The notes beneath the pieces are model-generated. The model made no database searches. It had not been told where the DNA came from and worked only from the letters and a program-made list of their open reading frames with translations. The position numbers and the translations under genes were made by a program. From JAFGDI01 sp963662515 (GTDB lineage Bacteria; Planctomycetota; Phycisphaerae; Sedimentisphaerales; SM23-30), in contig OY759675.1 of the NCBI GenBank assembly GCA_963662515.1, positions 3,100,001-3,164,000 of the forward strand: a DNA stretch of 64,000 nucleotides, read 5' to 3'. Below are positions 1 through 8,755 of the stretch, piece by piece; the first letter of the stretch is position 1, and each line of letters starts with the position of its first letter.

Positions 1-1
1 T

Positions 2-1549
2 GCAGGGCCTACCAACAACTGGATGAGTCCGGAAGAAGGCTATCGCAAAGCCGGAGAATACTTTAAAGGGTCAATGAAGGGCAGAACAATGTATGTTATT
101 CCCTTTAGCATGGGCCCGGTCGGCTCTTCATTCAGCAAGATCGGCGTAGAACTGACCGACAGCATTTATGTAGTACTGAACATGCTGATAATGACCAGAG
201 TTGGCGACAATGTTCTGGAAGCCCTAGGCACGGCAGGCGATTTTACCAAATGCCTGCACAGCAAAGCACAACTCGATATAGAAAAAAGACTTATACTACA
301 TTTCCCCGAAGATAACACTATCTGGTCTGTTAATAGCGGCTACGGCGGCAATGTACTGCTGGGTAAAAAGTGCCTGGCTCTGCGTATTGCCAGTCATCTG
401 GCCCGCAAAGAAATGTGGATGGCGGAACACATGCTCATTCTGGGTATCGAAGAACCCAATGGGCGGATAGAATATGTAGCCGCTGCCTTCCCCAGTGCCT
501 GCGGCAAGACCAATCTGGCTATGCTCATACCGCCAGAGGGACTAAAATCAAAAGGATACCGCATCTGGACGGTGGGCGATGACATAGCCTGGATGAGAGT
601 TGACACAGATGGCAGATTATGGGCTATCAACCCTGAAAACGGCTTTTTCGGTGTTGCTCCCGGCACAAACATGAAATCTAACCCAAGTGCTGTTAAAACT
701 GTCCAGAAAAATACCATTTTCACTAATGTTGTCCTTAACCCTGACGGTACTGTCTGGTGGGAAGACGGTGATGGTGAACCGGCGGCCGAAGGTGCCCTCG
801 ATTGGCAGGGTAACCCATGGAAAAAAGGTATGACAGATGCAGACGGCAAGAAAATACCTGGCGCCCACCCCAACAGCCGCTTTACCGCCCCACTGGATCA
901 ATGCCCAAGCCATTCATTCAGAACAGAGCATCATCACGGCGTACCTATTTCCGCTATTATTTTTGGTGGTCGCCGGGCCAAACTCGCTCCACTGGTCTAT
1001 GAAGCATTCGACTGGCAACATGGCGTCTTTATTGGCGCTACAATGGCATCAGAAAGAACCGCAGCTCAGGTAGGTGCATTAGGCGAAGTTCGTCGCGACC
1101 CGATGGCTATGCTGCCTTTCTGCGGCTACAATATGGCTGACTATTTCGAACATTGGCTCAGAATGGGCGTTCGTATGAGATGGCAGCCGAAAATATTCCA
1201 TGTAAACTGGTTCCGCCAGGACGAAAATGGCAAATTCATGTGGCCGGGATTTGGCGAAAACCTGCGTATTCTGGAATGGATACTGGCCCGCTGTCGCCAT
1301 GATGTTGATGCCGACAAAACAGCTATCGGTTTTGTACCCAAACTCAAAGATATAGACATGACCGGCATAAAGATCGAAAAAGAGACCATGCAAAAGCTCT
1401 TTGAGATCAAGCCGGAAGACTGGAAGAAGGAAATGACCGGCATAAAAGACTTCTTTGCCACCTTTGGCGACAGATTGCCCGTAAGCCTGGCAGCTCAACT
1501 CGAGGCTCTGGACAGAAGACTCGACGAACTGGGCGGCAAAAAAATGTAG
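2..1549 (+). CDS. pckG: Phosphoenolpyruvate carboxykinase (GTP), 5'-truncated by window edge
   Basis: Interconverts oxaloacetate and PEP with GTP/GDP in the cytosol, at the branch between gluconeogenesis and the TCA cycle. The frame is open to the left edge and the first visible residues, GPTNNW, are a conserved segment of the GTP-type family, so the true start lies outside the window; about 515 residues are visible of a usual ~600. Family landmarks: the substrate-binding YGGN and LLGKKCLALRIAS segment (near nt 340-400), the P-loop FPSACGKTN with the reactive cysteine (nt 488-514), and the nucleotide-binding WVGDDIAW and FGVAPGTN segments downstream. The sequence is intact with no frameshift. 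A terminator follows 36 nt after the stop, so it ends its transcript before ndk. The family assignment is secure. Confidence 0.97.
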   Translation, partial: AGPTNNWMSPEEGYRKAGEYFKGSMKGRTMYVIPFSMGPVGSSFSKIGVELTDSIYVVLNMLIMTRVGDNVLEALGTAGDFTKCLHSKAQLDIEKRLILHFPEDNTIWSVNSGYGGNVLLGKKCLALRIASHLARKEMWMAEHMLILGIEEPNGRIEYVAAAFPSACGKTNLAMLIPPEGLKSKGYRIWTVGDDIAWMRVDTDGRLWAINPENGFFGVAPGTNMKSNPSAVKTVQKNTIFTNVVLNPDGTVWWEDGDGEPAAEGALDWQGNPWKKGMTDADGKKIPGAHPNSRFTAPLDQCPSHSFRTEHHHGVPISAIIFGGRRAKLAPLVYEAFDWQHGVFIGATMASERTAAQVGALGEVRRDPMAMLPFCGYNMADYFEHWLRMGVRMRWQPKIFHVNWFRQDENGKFMWPGFGENLRILEWILARCRHDVDADKTAIGFVPKLKDIDMTGIKIEKETMQKLFEIKPEDWKKEMTGIKDFFATFGDRLPVSLAAQLEALDRRLDELGGKKM

Positions 1550-1585
1550 AAATAGCCAGCTGGTACAGCTATAATTAAAATTAAG

Positions 1586-1626
1586 CGGCAAGGTTGAAAG
1601 GATATTTTGATCTTGCCGTTTTTTTG
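1586..1626 (+). terminator. Rho-independent terminator after pckG
   Basis: A 7-bp stem, CGGCAAG (1586-1592) with CTTGCCG (1612-1618), is followed by a run of eight T. It lies between pckG and ndk and separates their transcripts. Confidence 0.85.
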
Positions 1627-1662
1627 TAACTATACAATTTACCAACAAACAGGAGCCCTGCT

Positions 1663-2124
1663 ATGGAAAGAACTCTGGTAATTATTAAACCTGATGCTAT
1701 ACAACGCGGTCTGATTGGTACGGTCATTACCCGCTTTGAAAATAAAGGTATGCAGGTGGTCGGCTGCAAATTGATGCAGATAACTAATGAAATTGCTGAT
1801 AAGCATTATGCCGAACATGTAAGCAAGCCATTCTACCCCAGAATAAGAGAGTATATGACCATAGGACCATCAATCGTCATGGTACTGCAAGGGCCTAAAG
1901 CTGTAGCCATAGTTCGCAGCGTTATGGGCTCAACCTTCGGCGATAAAGCTCAGCCCGGCACGATCCGCGGTGACTTCTCCAATGGCGGCTTTAACCTGGT
2001 ACACGGCTCCGACTCACCCGAATCAGCAGCCCGGGAAATTGAAATCTTCTTTAACAAAGACGAGATCATCAATTACGACATGGCCAATATGCTATACCTG
2101 TACGGCAACGACCCAACGGTGTGA
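1663..2124 (+). CDS. ndk: Nucleoside diphosphate kinase
   Basis: Transfers the gamma phosphate from ATP to NDPs through a phosphohistidine, balancing NTP pools in the cytosol. The 153-aa protein has the usual family length. It starts with the conserved ERTLVIIKPDA strand and contains the active-site segment NLVHGSDS, with the phospho-accepting histidine at residue 114. An AGGAG ribosome-binding site lies about 8 nt before the ATG. It is monocistronic: a terminator lies upstream and a long hairpin lies downstream against a convergent gene. Confidence 0.97.
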   Translation: MERTLVIIKPDAIQRGLIGTVITRFENKGMQVVGCKLMQITNEIADKHYAEHVSKPFYPRIREYMTIGPSIVMVLQGPKAVAIVRSVMGSTFGDKAQPGTIRGDFSNGGFNLVHGSDSPESAAREIEIFFNKDEIINYDMANMLYLYGNDPTV

Positions 2125-2155
2125 AAGCCGACCACCAAAATCATAACAGAAAAAA

Positions 2156-2192
2156 AATAATGATTCACTATATATTATAGTGAATCATTATT
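2156..2192. terminator. Bidirectional terminator between ndk and a convergent gene
   Basis: A perfect 17-bp inverted repeat with a 3-nt loop (arms 2156-2172 and 2176-2192) has an A-run on its left and an AT-rich tail on its right. It lies between the convergent ends of ndk (+) and the 2231-3121 gene (-), where a shared terminator is expected. Confidence 0.8.
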
Positions 2193-2230
2193 ATAAAAAG
2201 ATATGGCGGTATCCAAATACTTTAATAAAA

Positions 2231-3121
2231 TCAATTCTGTACTTTGAACCAGAAGTTCATTATATAAGCTATCATAAGCTCAATTTCATGACGGCAGTCA
2301 ATTTGTGCCATACGGCAGAATTGAACAGCCGCTTCGATCGGATCTTCTGTACTCTTAACCAGGTCAATGAGGTCAGTCATATCAAGGTCGGTGTCAGAAC
2401 TTTCCAGATAAAGACCAAGCCTGTCAGTTAAATCATTAAGTGAAAGTTTATCAAGTCGCATCAAACTGCGTCCGCAGAGGTTTTCCAGCTCCAGACCATC
2501 CAGATCGTCAAGAAGAGTATCAGCCTTCATTCTGCCGGCCTTAATCATCTGCCGGACCCGTTTGCAGGCCTGATTATCCATAATAGTTGCCATACCAGAG
2601 AGCGAATAGTTATCATGATGCGGGAACAAACGCCCCAGAAGCATCTGACCTGGCTCTATCTGGTCATTTATTACATGCTCATCAACGAAATATGCCTTGC
2701 CATTTCTTAAAAGATCAATAGCAACAAAACCTGAAATAGGATGAACTTCGGTAATTTCAAATATACTGATAACAAAATCGAGACAATCGGCTGCATCGTG
2801 GCGAACCTCACTGCTCAGCCGATGACTGTTTTTACTGAACCAATGCTGAGCTGGCGTCTGACAGAGATCCGGTATTTTATAGTCAAATACGAACCATTCC
2901 AGGCACCGCCCCACCAATTCCAACTGTCCTTCATGCCCGGCAACAACCTCCGGCTCCTCTCCACAAAAGAAAGTGAACTGAGCACGAGGCCTATGCTTTC
3001 TGACCTGCTCATCACAGATAGAATCGGACATGATCTTTTCAACAATAGCGAGCCTGCCAGGCAATGATGGCAATCTGGGCGAACCACATTGCGAACTGAT
3101 ACTGTCGGTAAACTCTGTCAT
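2231..3121 (-). CDS. Hypothetical protein, 296 aa
   Basis: I do not recognise this protein with confidence. It has no signal peptide or membrane segment, is acidic and looks cytosolic. The middle (residues ~75-180) has an aromatic WFVFDYKIP segment, then the pattern GFVAIDLL, then FVDEH...GQMLLGRLF; this vaguely recalls uncharacterised domains found with SEC-C metal-binding motifs, but no terminal SEC-C cysteines are present. The C-terminal third is helical, with an acidic DTDLDMTDLIDLV run. The start is supported by AAGGA about 9 nt upstream of the ATG. It is convergent with ndk and stands alone. Confidence 0.75.
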   Translation of the reverse strand: MTEFTDSISSQCGSPRLPSLPGRLAIVEKIMSDSICDEQVRKHRPRAQFTFFCGEEPEVVAGHEGQLELVGRCLEWFVFDYKIPDLCQTPAQHWFSKNSHRLSSEVRHDAADCLDFVISIFEITEVHPISGFVAIDLLRNGKAYFVDEHVINDQIEPGQMLLGRLFPHHDNYSLSGMATIMDNQACKRVRQMIKAGRMKADTLLDDLDGLELENLCGRSLMRLDKLSLNDLTDRLGLYLESSDTDLDMTDLIDLVKSTEDPIEAAVQFCRMAQIDCRHEIELMIAYIMNFWFKVQN

Positions 3122-3373
3122 AAAACTAATCCTTAAAATGCTTTAGCAAAAAAATAATCCGGCTGGAACATATTCAGCCATCTATCATTTTTGCCAATTT
3201 TATTCTCTCATCTATAATGAACGGCATAATCATTACCTTCATCAAACATTACCTATACTAACAGACTTATCGGCAAATACAATTAAAGCTTAACTAAAAA
3301 ATGAATAATTATTTGGCTTTTTTACAAACAGTTGAGAAAGGAAAAATTATTAGCTAAAAGCCCAAAACGCTTC

Positions 3374-3402
3374 TTGACATAAGGTTGCAAATCATATATT
3401 AT
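3374..3402 (+). promoter_or_regulatory. Sigma70-type promoter of tRNA-Leu
   Basis: A consensus -35 TTGACA (3374-3379), a 17-nt spacer and a -10 TATTAT (3397-3402) lie so that transcription would begin a few bases before the mature tRNA 5' end at 3416. Confidence 0.75.
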
Positions 3403-3415
3403 TATCCGTCTCGCT

Positions 3416-3499
3416 GCGGATGTGGCGGAATTGGCAGACGCGCTAGCTTCAGGTGCTAGTGGGCTTACGCTCGTGGAGGTTCGACTCCTCTCATCCGCA
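3416..3499 (+). tRNA. tRNA-Leu (anticodon CAG)
   Basis: The 84-nt sequence folds as a class II tRNA. The acceptor stem pairs GCGGATG (3416-3422) with CATCCGC (3492-3498), with discriminator A at 3499. The anticodon stem CTAGC/GCTAG encloses loop TTCAGGT, giving anticodon CAG. A long variable arm and a T-loop GTTCGACTCC follow. CCA is not encoded. Its 3' 23 nt are duplicated at 7539-7561, marking it as an integration target. Confidence 0.95.
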
Positions 3500-3501
3500 T
3501 T
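3479..3501 (+). repeat. Direct repeat copy 1 (attL-like, inside tRNA-Leu 3' end)
   Basis: These 23 nt run from the T-loop to just past the tRNA 3' end and are identical to 7539-7561. This is the usual position of an attachment core for tyrosine-recombinase elements that use tRNA genes. Confidence 0.85.
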
Positions 3502-3508
3502 GATTAGC

Positions 3509-3547
3509 AACCCATTACCTTATAACAAGTTAATGGGTTATTTTTTT
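3509..3547 (+). terminator. Terminator after tRNA-Leu
   Basis: A 9-bp stem, AACCCATTA (3509-3517) with TAATGGGTT (3531-3539), is followed by a T-rich run to 3547. It lies inside the putative island, so it may have been brought in with it. Confidence 0.85.
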
Positions 3548-3739
3548 GCAGATTAAATAGACATCTTAGATAATCCTTAGGTAAGCCCCCCCCTTAAACA
3601 TGTCCATGAATAGGTACAATAACCCTTATCTGCTTTTACTTTTTACATGCCATATTACTTACCTTAATACCTTTATTATAATTTTTAAATGTAATATCCT
3701 TTGCCACTAAGATATTCAGAGTTTAAATTCAATAGAAAA

Positions 3740-6700
3740 TTACTCAAGCCAATAATTTGCTAAATCTGTTAAATCATTAAAGGTATATCTTTCAAGCCAA
3801 CTTGAAGATACAGCACTAAAATCGCATAGGTCAACATAATTATCACTATTAAAATCTGCTGGCGAATGATTGGGATTGCTTATGAAAAGATTGTAAGTCC
3901 CTTCGCTGTAGTTATAGCCGCTTATTCTTATATAATAGATTGTATTTTCTTTTGCCTTAAGAGTAACTTTTGACTGAGCACTACCTTCGTAATCATCATT
4001 AAACACTATTTCAGTCTGGTTTTGATCAAAGACAGACAATGTTGTATCAAAGTCGCTTTCAAAAAGATCAATATCGTAACTGCCCTTAGTTAATGTTTCA
4101 AACTTGCACCATATATCCGAATAGTCATTATAGCCGTATGTGGTCATATCCAAGCCAAACGCTCCGATGTTTGCTCCTTCATATTTTACCCCGCATGAAA
4201 CAGGAATTGGAGCATTATAAAAATCACCTGCTGGTTGTGACGAAATATCAACCTGCCACATCAGTTTTGGGTATTCACCGGGAGCGATGAACCATATATC
4301 ATCAATACCATTTGCTGTTTCATCGAAGAAATCCCAGTATGTATTCAAATATGGTTGTTGCGTCTGCATAGTATTTGTAACAAGCCCACTACCTCCATTA
4401 CTGCCAATTTGACTTGATGTCTCTGTATCCCAGAAACAATTGGTAATTGCCCCCGAACCTAAGCATCCACAGAAACCACTATTAGATGTTGATTCCCCAA
4501 TAACCGATCCGGTCGAGTAGCAATTTAAAATTACCCCACACCCCGAAGCATCACCACAAAAACCACCTATATAATTACCACCTTCTATAGCACCTATTGC
4601 ATAACAATTGAATATTCCAGAATATTGATCATTAGCACCGCAAAACCCTCCAGCATCATCTTCAGCCAAAACATTTCCAGAAGAAAATGATTCAGTTATC
4701 AGGCTATCGTAGTTTAGCCCAACAAACCCACCAGTATAATAACCATACCCTACAACATTGCCAGAACAAAAACATTGACCTATAGTACCACCAGAATTAT
4801 AACCTACTAAACCGCCAACATAACTACTTGTTCCGTTAACTGCTACTAAAGAGTTGCAGTTTGTCAAACTACCAGAGTTTTTACCTACTAAACCTCCTAC
4901 CGATTGTTTTCCATTCACAACACCTGTTGAATTGCTGTTTGCGATTGATCCAGAAGTAACCTCACCAACTAAGCCACCTATGAAATCTCCTCTACCGTTG
5001 ATATATACATTTTTTAATGATAGATCTGAAATATTCCCGGCTAGTTCACTGAAAAATCCAAGGTTAGCATCGCCTTCAATAGAAAGATTAAGTATAGAAT
5101 GATTATTCCCACGGAAATTCCCTGTAAAATCTTGAGGTATAAAGGCTTCTGGATAAATATCACCATTCAGATCAATATCATTCATCAGAATATAGTTACC
5201 TATCCTCAAAGAAGAATTATTGCGAAACTCTAATAAATCTGTTTTATTAGCTATCACAAAGGGATCATTAGTACTGCCATAACCAGATAAAGTAGTTTCT
5301 ATTTTATCAAGAATGTATGGAGGTTCATATCCGGGTGAAGGCTGCCAAGATAATCTTGGCATATAACCAGATTCAATTGTCCATACATCTTCAGCACAAT
5401 CAGATATATCTCCCACAAAATCAAAACCTATAAAACTTTCTTTATCAAGTAATTGTTCATCATCGAGGGCAATACCAAAGCCATTATTTGGCATTCCATA
5501 TATATAATAATAACTATTAGTAACTGAGCCAGACTCATTTCTTCCAACAATACCTCCAAGATCATTTCCGCCACTAATTAAACTAGTTGAATAGCTATTA
5601 TTGATATTACCATAATTGTTACCAGCAATACCGCCTGTCCTATATCCATCACTATACACTTGTCCTACAGAAAAACTATCATTTATGTTACCAGAATTAA
5701 TTCCTACTAAATTCCCAATATCATAACTTCCGTTTACAAAATTTTCAACAAAACAGCAATCTATATTGCCCGAGTTAGAACCAATTAAACCTCCAACCCC
5801 ATTTCCTGTACCAGAAATTATACCCTCAGCAGTACATCTTATAATTGATCCTGCATTTAGCCCAACTAGCCCACCAACGGAAGAATGGGAAGTAACTAGA
5901 CAGGAAGAATCACTATCAGAAACGACTCCAGAATTCCAGGCTAATAAACCTCCAGCACGCTGACCACCCGGAACTTGAATAACCCCGGATGAAAAGCAAT
6001 TATCGACTAAGCCTGCATTGTATCCAGACAATGATGCTGAATAATCTTTATAACTACCTATAACCGCCACATTAGGCAATTCTAATGAGGTTACACTCCC
6101 ATATATTTGGCAAAAGAATCCTGAATATTCATCATTTACATCAATTGTTAGGTTTGATATTTTCTTATTATTCCCATCAAAATGTCCAGAAAACGGCTCT
6201 GGTATAAAAGCACCCGTAAGAGGAATATCTGATATGTCAATATTGTCATTTAGAATATAATAACCGTATCTCAATTTACTGTTTGACCTAAACTCCATTA
6301 AATCGTTCTTGTTATTAATCTCGAAAGGTGAATTTATTGTACCTTCTCCATTTAAGATAGTTGAAATTGTCGTAAAATAGTATGGTGGTTCATAACCTGA
6401 TGAATCTTGCCATGACAATCTTGGCATATACCCAGATTCAATTGCCCAATTATCATCAGTTCCATCAATTGAATTATTTACAAAATCAAATCCCTTAAAT
6501 TGTGACTGTTCCAAAAGTTGCTGATCATCAAGAGGGGTTCCATAGCCATTATCTGGACCACCATAGGCATAAAAGAAACATTTACTGACAACACCACTAT
6601 CGTTATAACCAATCAGACCACCGCCAAAACCTTTTGTTATACAGGCAGAATAACAATTAGTGATAGAATTCCTGTTATATCCAACCAAACCTGCAATATT

Positions 6701-7357
6701 TTCTATTCCCGAAACTACACCACAAGAGTAACAGTCTGCAATACTACCTTGACTATAGCCAACTAATCCACCAATATTACTTTCACCACTAACAGTACAT
6801 CTAGAATAGCAAGCAATAATACTTCCAGAACTGTTGTCACCTACCAAACCGCCTACTCTGGTTTTCCCTAAAATTTCACCAGTTGAATAACAATTAATAA
6901 TAGCGCCCGAATTATAACCAACGAGAGCTGCCACATCCCAATCGTTATTGGAAATATTGACATTTTCAATGAACAAATTAGTTATTGATGCATTAGAAGA
7001 AGTCATACCAAACAATGCACAATGACTATCATAACTTGTAATATTAAGATTACTTATTATATGATTTTGCCCGTCAAAACAACCTGAAAAAGTAGAACTT
7101 GGTGCAATTGGTGAATGGCTATAAATCTGTCGATTTTCTAAAGATGGATCCAAATCAAGATCACACTCTAGATTAATATAAGTAAAACTTGCCAAGTAAC
7201 TGGAATTATTACAGAAAGTTTGGAAATCAGTAAAATCTTCTATAAGCCAAGGATGCTCTTCTGTTCCATTTGCTCCCTTACTTACTCCCATATCGCCATC
7301 TACGGCTAATAAAACACTTGATAAGATAACAACAAGGAACAAAACTGACCTAAACAT
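3740..7357 (-). CDS. Secreted GLUG-repeat protein with C-terminal dockerin-like domain
   Basis: A ~1,205-aa predicted exported protein of unknown ligand. Start at 7357 is chosen because AGGGAG lies about 6 nt upstream and a signal peptide (MFRSVLFLVVILSSVLL) follows directly. The body is three tandem ~350-residue units. Each opens with a DLxEFRxNS-type cap and a GxFDGNNxxISNLxI strand, runs through many GLVGYNSGxIxNCYS-type GLUG repeats, and the first two close with ESGYMPRLSWQ. GLUG repeats are expected to form a beta-helix. A beta-rich domain resembling bacterial pre-peptidase C-terminal domains follows, then a dockerin-like end with ADFNSDNYVDLCDFS and DLTDLANYW. It is the sole gene between the tRNA-Leu repeats. 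It appears more AT- and Asn-rich than the neighbouring genes. A role in surface display or adhesion is inferred. Confidence 0.85.
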   Translation of the reverse strand: MFRSVLFLVVILSSVLLAVDGDMGVSKGANGTEEHPWLIEDFTDFQTFCNNSSYLASFTYINLECDLDLDPSLENRQIYSHSPIAPSSTFSGCFDGQNHIISNLNITSYDSHCALFGMTSSNASITNLFIENVNISNNDWDVAALVGYNSGAIINCYSTGEILGKTRVGGLVGDNSSGSIIACYSRCTVSGESNIGGLVGYSQGSIADCYSCGVVSGIENIAGLVGYNRNSITNCYSACITKGFGGGLIGYNDSGVVSKCFFYAYGGPDNGYGTPLDDQQLLEQSQFKGFDFVNNSIDGTDDNWAIESGYMPRLSWQDSSGYEPPYYFTTISTILNGEGTINSPFEINNKNDLMEFRSNSKLRYGYYILNDNIDISDIPLTGAFIPEPFSGHFDGNNKKISNLTIDVNDEYSGFFCQIYGSVTSLELPNVAVIGSYKDYSASLSGYNAGLVDNCFSSGVIQVPGGQRAGGLLAWNSGVVSDSDSSCLVTSHSSVGGLVGLNAGSIIRCTAEGIISGTGNGVGGLIGSNSGNIDCCFVENFVNGSYDIGNLVGINSGNINDSFSVGQVYSDGYRTGGIAGNNYGNINNSYSTSLISGGNDLGGIVGRNESGSVTNSYYYIYGMPNNGFGIALDDEQLLDKESFIGFDFVGDISDCAEDVWTIESGYMPRLSWQPSPGYEPPYILDKIETTLSGYGSTNDPFVIANKTDLLEFRNNSSLRIGNYILMNDIDLNGDIYPEAFIPQDFTGNFRGNNHSILNLSIEGDANLGFFSELAGNISDLSLKNVYINGRGDFIGGLVGEVTSGSIANSNSTGVVNGKQSVGGLVGKNSGSLTNCNSLVAVNGTSSYVGGLVGYNSGGTIGQCFCSGNVVGYGYYTGGFVGLNYDSLITESFSSGNVLAEDDAGGFCGANDQYSGIFNCYAIGAIEGGNYIGGFCGDASGCGVILNCYSTGSVIGESTSNSGFCGCLGSGAITNCFWDTETSSQIGSNGGSGLVTNTMQTQQPYLNTYWDFFDETANGIDDIWFIAPGEYPKLMWQVDISSQPAGDFYNAPIPVSCGVKYEGANIGAFGLDMTTYGYNDYSDIWCKFETLTKGSYDIDLFESDFDTTLSVFDQNQTEIVFNDDYEGSAQSKVTLKAKENTIYYIRISGYNYSEGTYNLFISNPNHSPADFNSDNYVDLCDFSAVSSSWLERYTFNDLTDLANYWLE

Positions 7358-7538
7358 ATTATTCTCCCTAAAAATCATTTTTCGCGTCTAAACAACCGTA
7401 ATATATGTATTCTACCAAACAACACCACACTTACCAAGAGATTTAGACCGATTTGAACCATTAGATAGTTAAAATTAGAGTCATAAGCACCAACACCCAT
7501 AACGACTTACAAAACAAACATTTAACAAACAAATCCTT

Positions 7539-7561
7539 GTTCGACTCCTCTCATCCGCATT
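7539..7561 (+). repeat. Direct repeat copy 2 (attR-like orphan tRNA-Leu 3' fragment)
   Basis: An exact 23-nt copy of 3479-3501 with no tRNA body upstream. Sequence on both sides differs from that around copy 1, so the identity is confined to the putative core. Confidence 0.85.
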
Positions 7562-7567
7562 CCTTAT

Positions 7568-7610
7568 GGGTTTTACAAATGACAAAATTATCATTAGTCA
7601 AACCCTTTTT
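7568..7610 (+). terminator. Terminator-like hairpin beyond the orphan tRNA fragment
   Basis: An outer stem GGGTTT (7568-7573)/AAACCC (7600-7605) and an inner stem AATGA (7578-7582)/TCATT (7591-7595) are followed by TTTTT. It may be the original tRNA-Leu terminator, displaced by insertion of the island. Confidence 0.55.
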
Positions 7611-7674
7611 AAATATTGCAATAATGCAATATTCAATAATTCACATAGCCCACCGGCAGGGATTATCCTTCAAA

Positions 7675-8643
7675 TCAGCTTAATACTTTCCCGCACAATA
7701 ATTCAAATTCTTTTACTGCAAAACCGCTTAATTGCCGACCAATAAAATCTGTACATTTCTGCATGTATTCCAGTGCCTGACTACGAGCATAGTCCAGACT
7801 GCCAGACTGCCCCAAACGAGAGATCAACTCATCACGCAGGCTGTCATCAGACCTATCCAGAAAACAGCTTTTAAGCCAATCTAACACATCAGGCGTGGAA
7901 TTAGCAATATAGTGTATAAGTGGCAGTGTTAATTTGCCTTGCAATAAGTCTGTACCGGTTGTTTTACCACCATTTCCAACCGGAGTAATAATATCATGGA
8001 TATCGTCCATTATCTGAAAAGCTACACCAAAGCCCAACCCGGCGTCCCAGGCCTGACTGCAACACTCTTCATCAGCATCCGCCAGCAATGCTCCCTGCCA
8101 CATAGAGCAGGCCATAACTATCGCTGTTTTATTCGAGACTATCTGCAAATATTGCTGCTGACTGATCTGGAAATTTCCCGCGTTTCTCTGCTGAGCCAGC
8201 TCACCTTCACAGGTAAGAAATAGCGCCGAAATAGTCCGCTCCAAACCTTTGCGACTCTCAATTTGCATAGCAGCCTTTAATGCACAACTAACCATAAGGT
8301 CGCCGGTAAGAATGGCGTTTTTGTTACCATAGACAGCATTGACCGAAGGCAGACCACGCCGGCGCTGAGCGTCATCCAGAACATCATCGTGCAAAAGTGA
8401 GGCAATATGCATCATTTCAATCACCGCAGCGGCATTATAATGATCTTGTTGAAGCTCTCCCAATCCTGCCCCGGTAAGCAGAAGTAATGCCGGGCGTACC
8501 ATCTTGCCGGATGTATTACTGGTGACATAACGCACAAGTTCATCAGCTTCAGGCAAGTCACAGGAACACTGCCTGACAATGATATCTCTGACAGTCTGCA
8601 AATGCTGACTTAATATCGGATCAAAAAACTCTGTCATAAGCAT
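7675..8643 (-). CDS. Polyprenyl diphosphate synthase (trans-isoprenyl type)
   Basis: Condenses isopentenyl diphosphate onto an allylic diphosphate to make the long all-trans chain used for quinones. The 322-aa protein has the normal family length and both aspartate-rich motifs: HDDVLDD (residues ~85-91) and DDIHD (~213-217). It also has the N-terminal GKMVRPALLLL segment and TGTDLLQGKLTLPL after the second motif. Two in-frame ATGs lie 6 nt apart; the second, at 8637, is better placed relative to a GGTGG upstream. Octaprenyl, heptaprenyl or other chain length cannot be read from the sequence. It may be co-transcribed with the upstream genes on this strand, although a terminator after ilvE argues for separate transcripts. 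Confidence 0.92.
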   Translation of the reverse strand: MLMTEFFDPILSQHLQTVRDIIVRQCSCDLPEADELVRYVTSNTSGKMVRPALLLLTGAGLGELQQDHYNAAAVIEMMHIASLLHDDVLDDAQRRRGLPSVNAVYGNKNAILTGDLMVSCALKAAMQIESRKGLERTISALFLTCEGELAQQRNAGNFQISQQQYLQIVSNKTAIVMACSMWQGALLADADEECCSQAWDAGLGFGVAFQIMDDIHDIITPVGNGGKTTGTDLLQGKLTLPLIHYIANSTPDVLDWLKSCFLDRSDDSLRDELISRLGQSGSLDYARSQALEYMQKCTDFIGRQLSGFAVKEFELLCGKVLS

Positions 8644-8689
8644 CCACCGCCAGCAGAATTACACAACACAAGATCATGCATCTCTGCAA

Positions 8690-8721
8690 AATAAAAACGG
8701 GCAAGCCCAATGCCTGCCCGT
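8690..8721 (-). terminator. Terminator after ilvE
   Basis: Read on the minus strand, a 7-bp stem ACGGGCA/TGCCCGT (arms 8715-8721 and 8697-8703) is followed by TTTTATTTT. It sits 35 nt after the ilvE stop codon. Confidence 0.8.
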
Positions 8722-8755
8722 GTATATTATAGAATAAATAATCAGTTCTGCCCAA

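Larger units (their letters stand above)
3479..7561. mobile_element. Putative tRNA-Leu-targeted mini-island carrying one GLUG-repeat gene
   Basis: A ~4.06-kb segment is bounded by exact 23-nt copies of the tRNA-Leu 3' end. The left copy completes the tRNA and the right copy is an orphan fragment. Each copy is followed by its own terminator-like hairpin (3509-3547 and 7568-7610), as expected if an element brought a replacement tRNA 3' end and terminator and displaced the original. The only gene inside is the 3740-7357 GLUG protein on the minus strand. There is no integrase, so the element is either non-autonomous or a remnant. The direct repeats are certain; mobility is inferred. Confidence 0.7.

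Noticed and set aside
394..1648. Long minus-strand ORFs opposite pckG
   Set aside because: They lie wholly antisense to a strongly conserved enzyme and encode low-complexity, Ser/Pro-rich sequence without ribosome-binding sites.
3586..3596. Run of eight C at the island edge
   Set aside because: A homopolymer without other structure; it could be a sequencing effect and supports no function.
4800..6900. Regularly spaced similar DNA segments, possible CRISPR-like array
   Set aside because: They are codon-level repeats of GLUG units in an open reading frame, variable in length and sequence, not identical short repeats with spacers.
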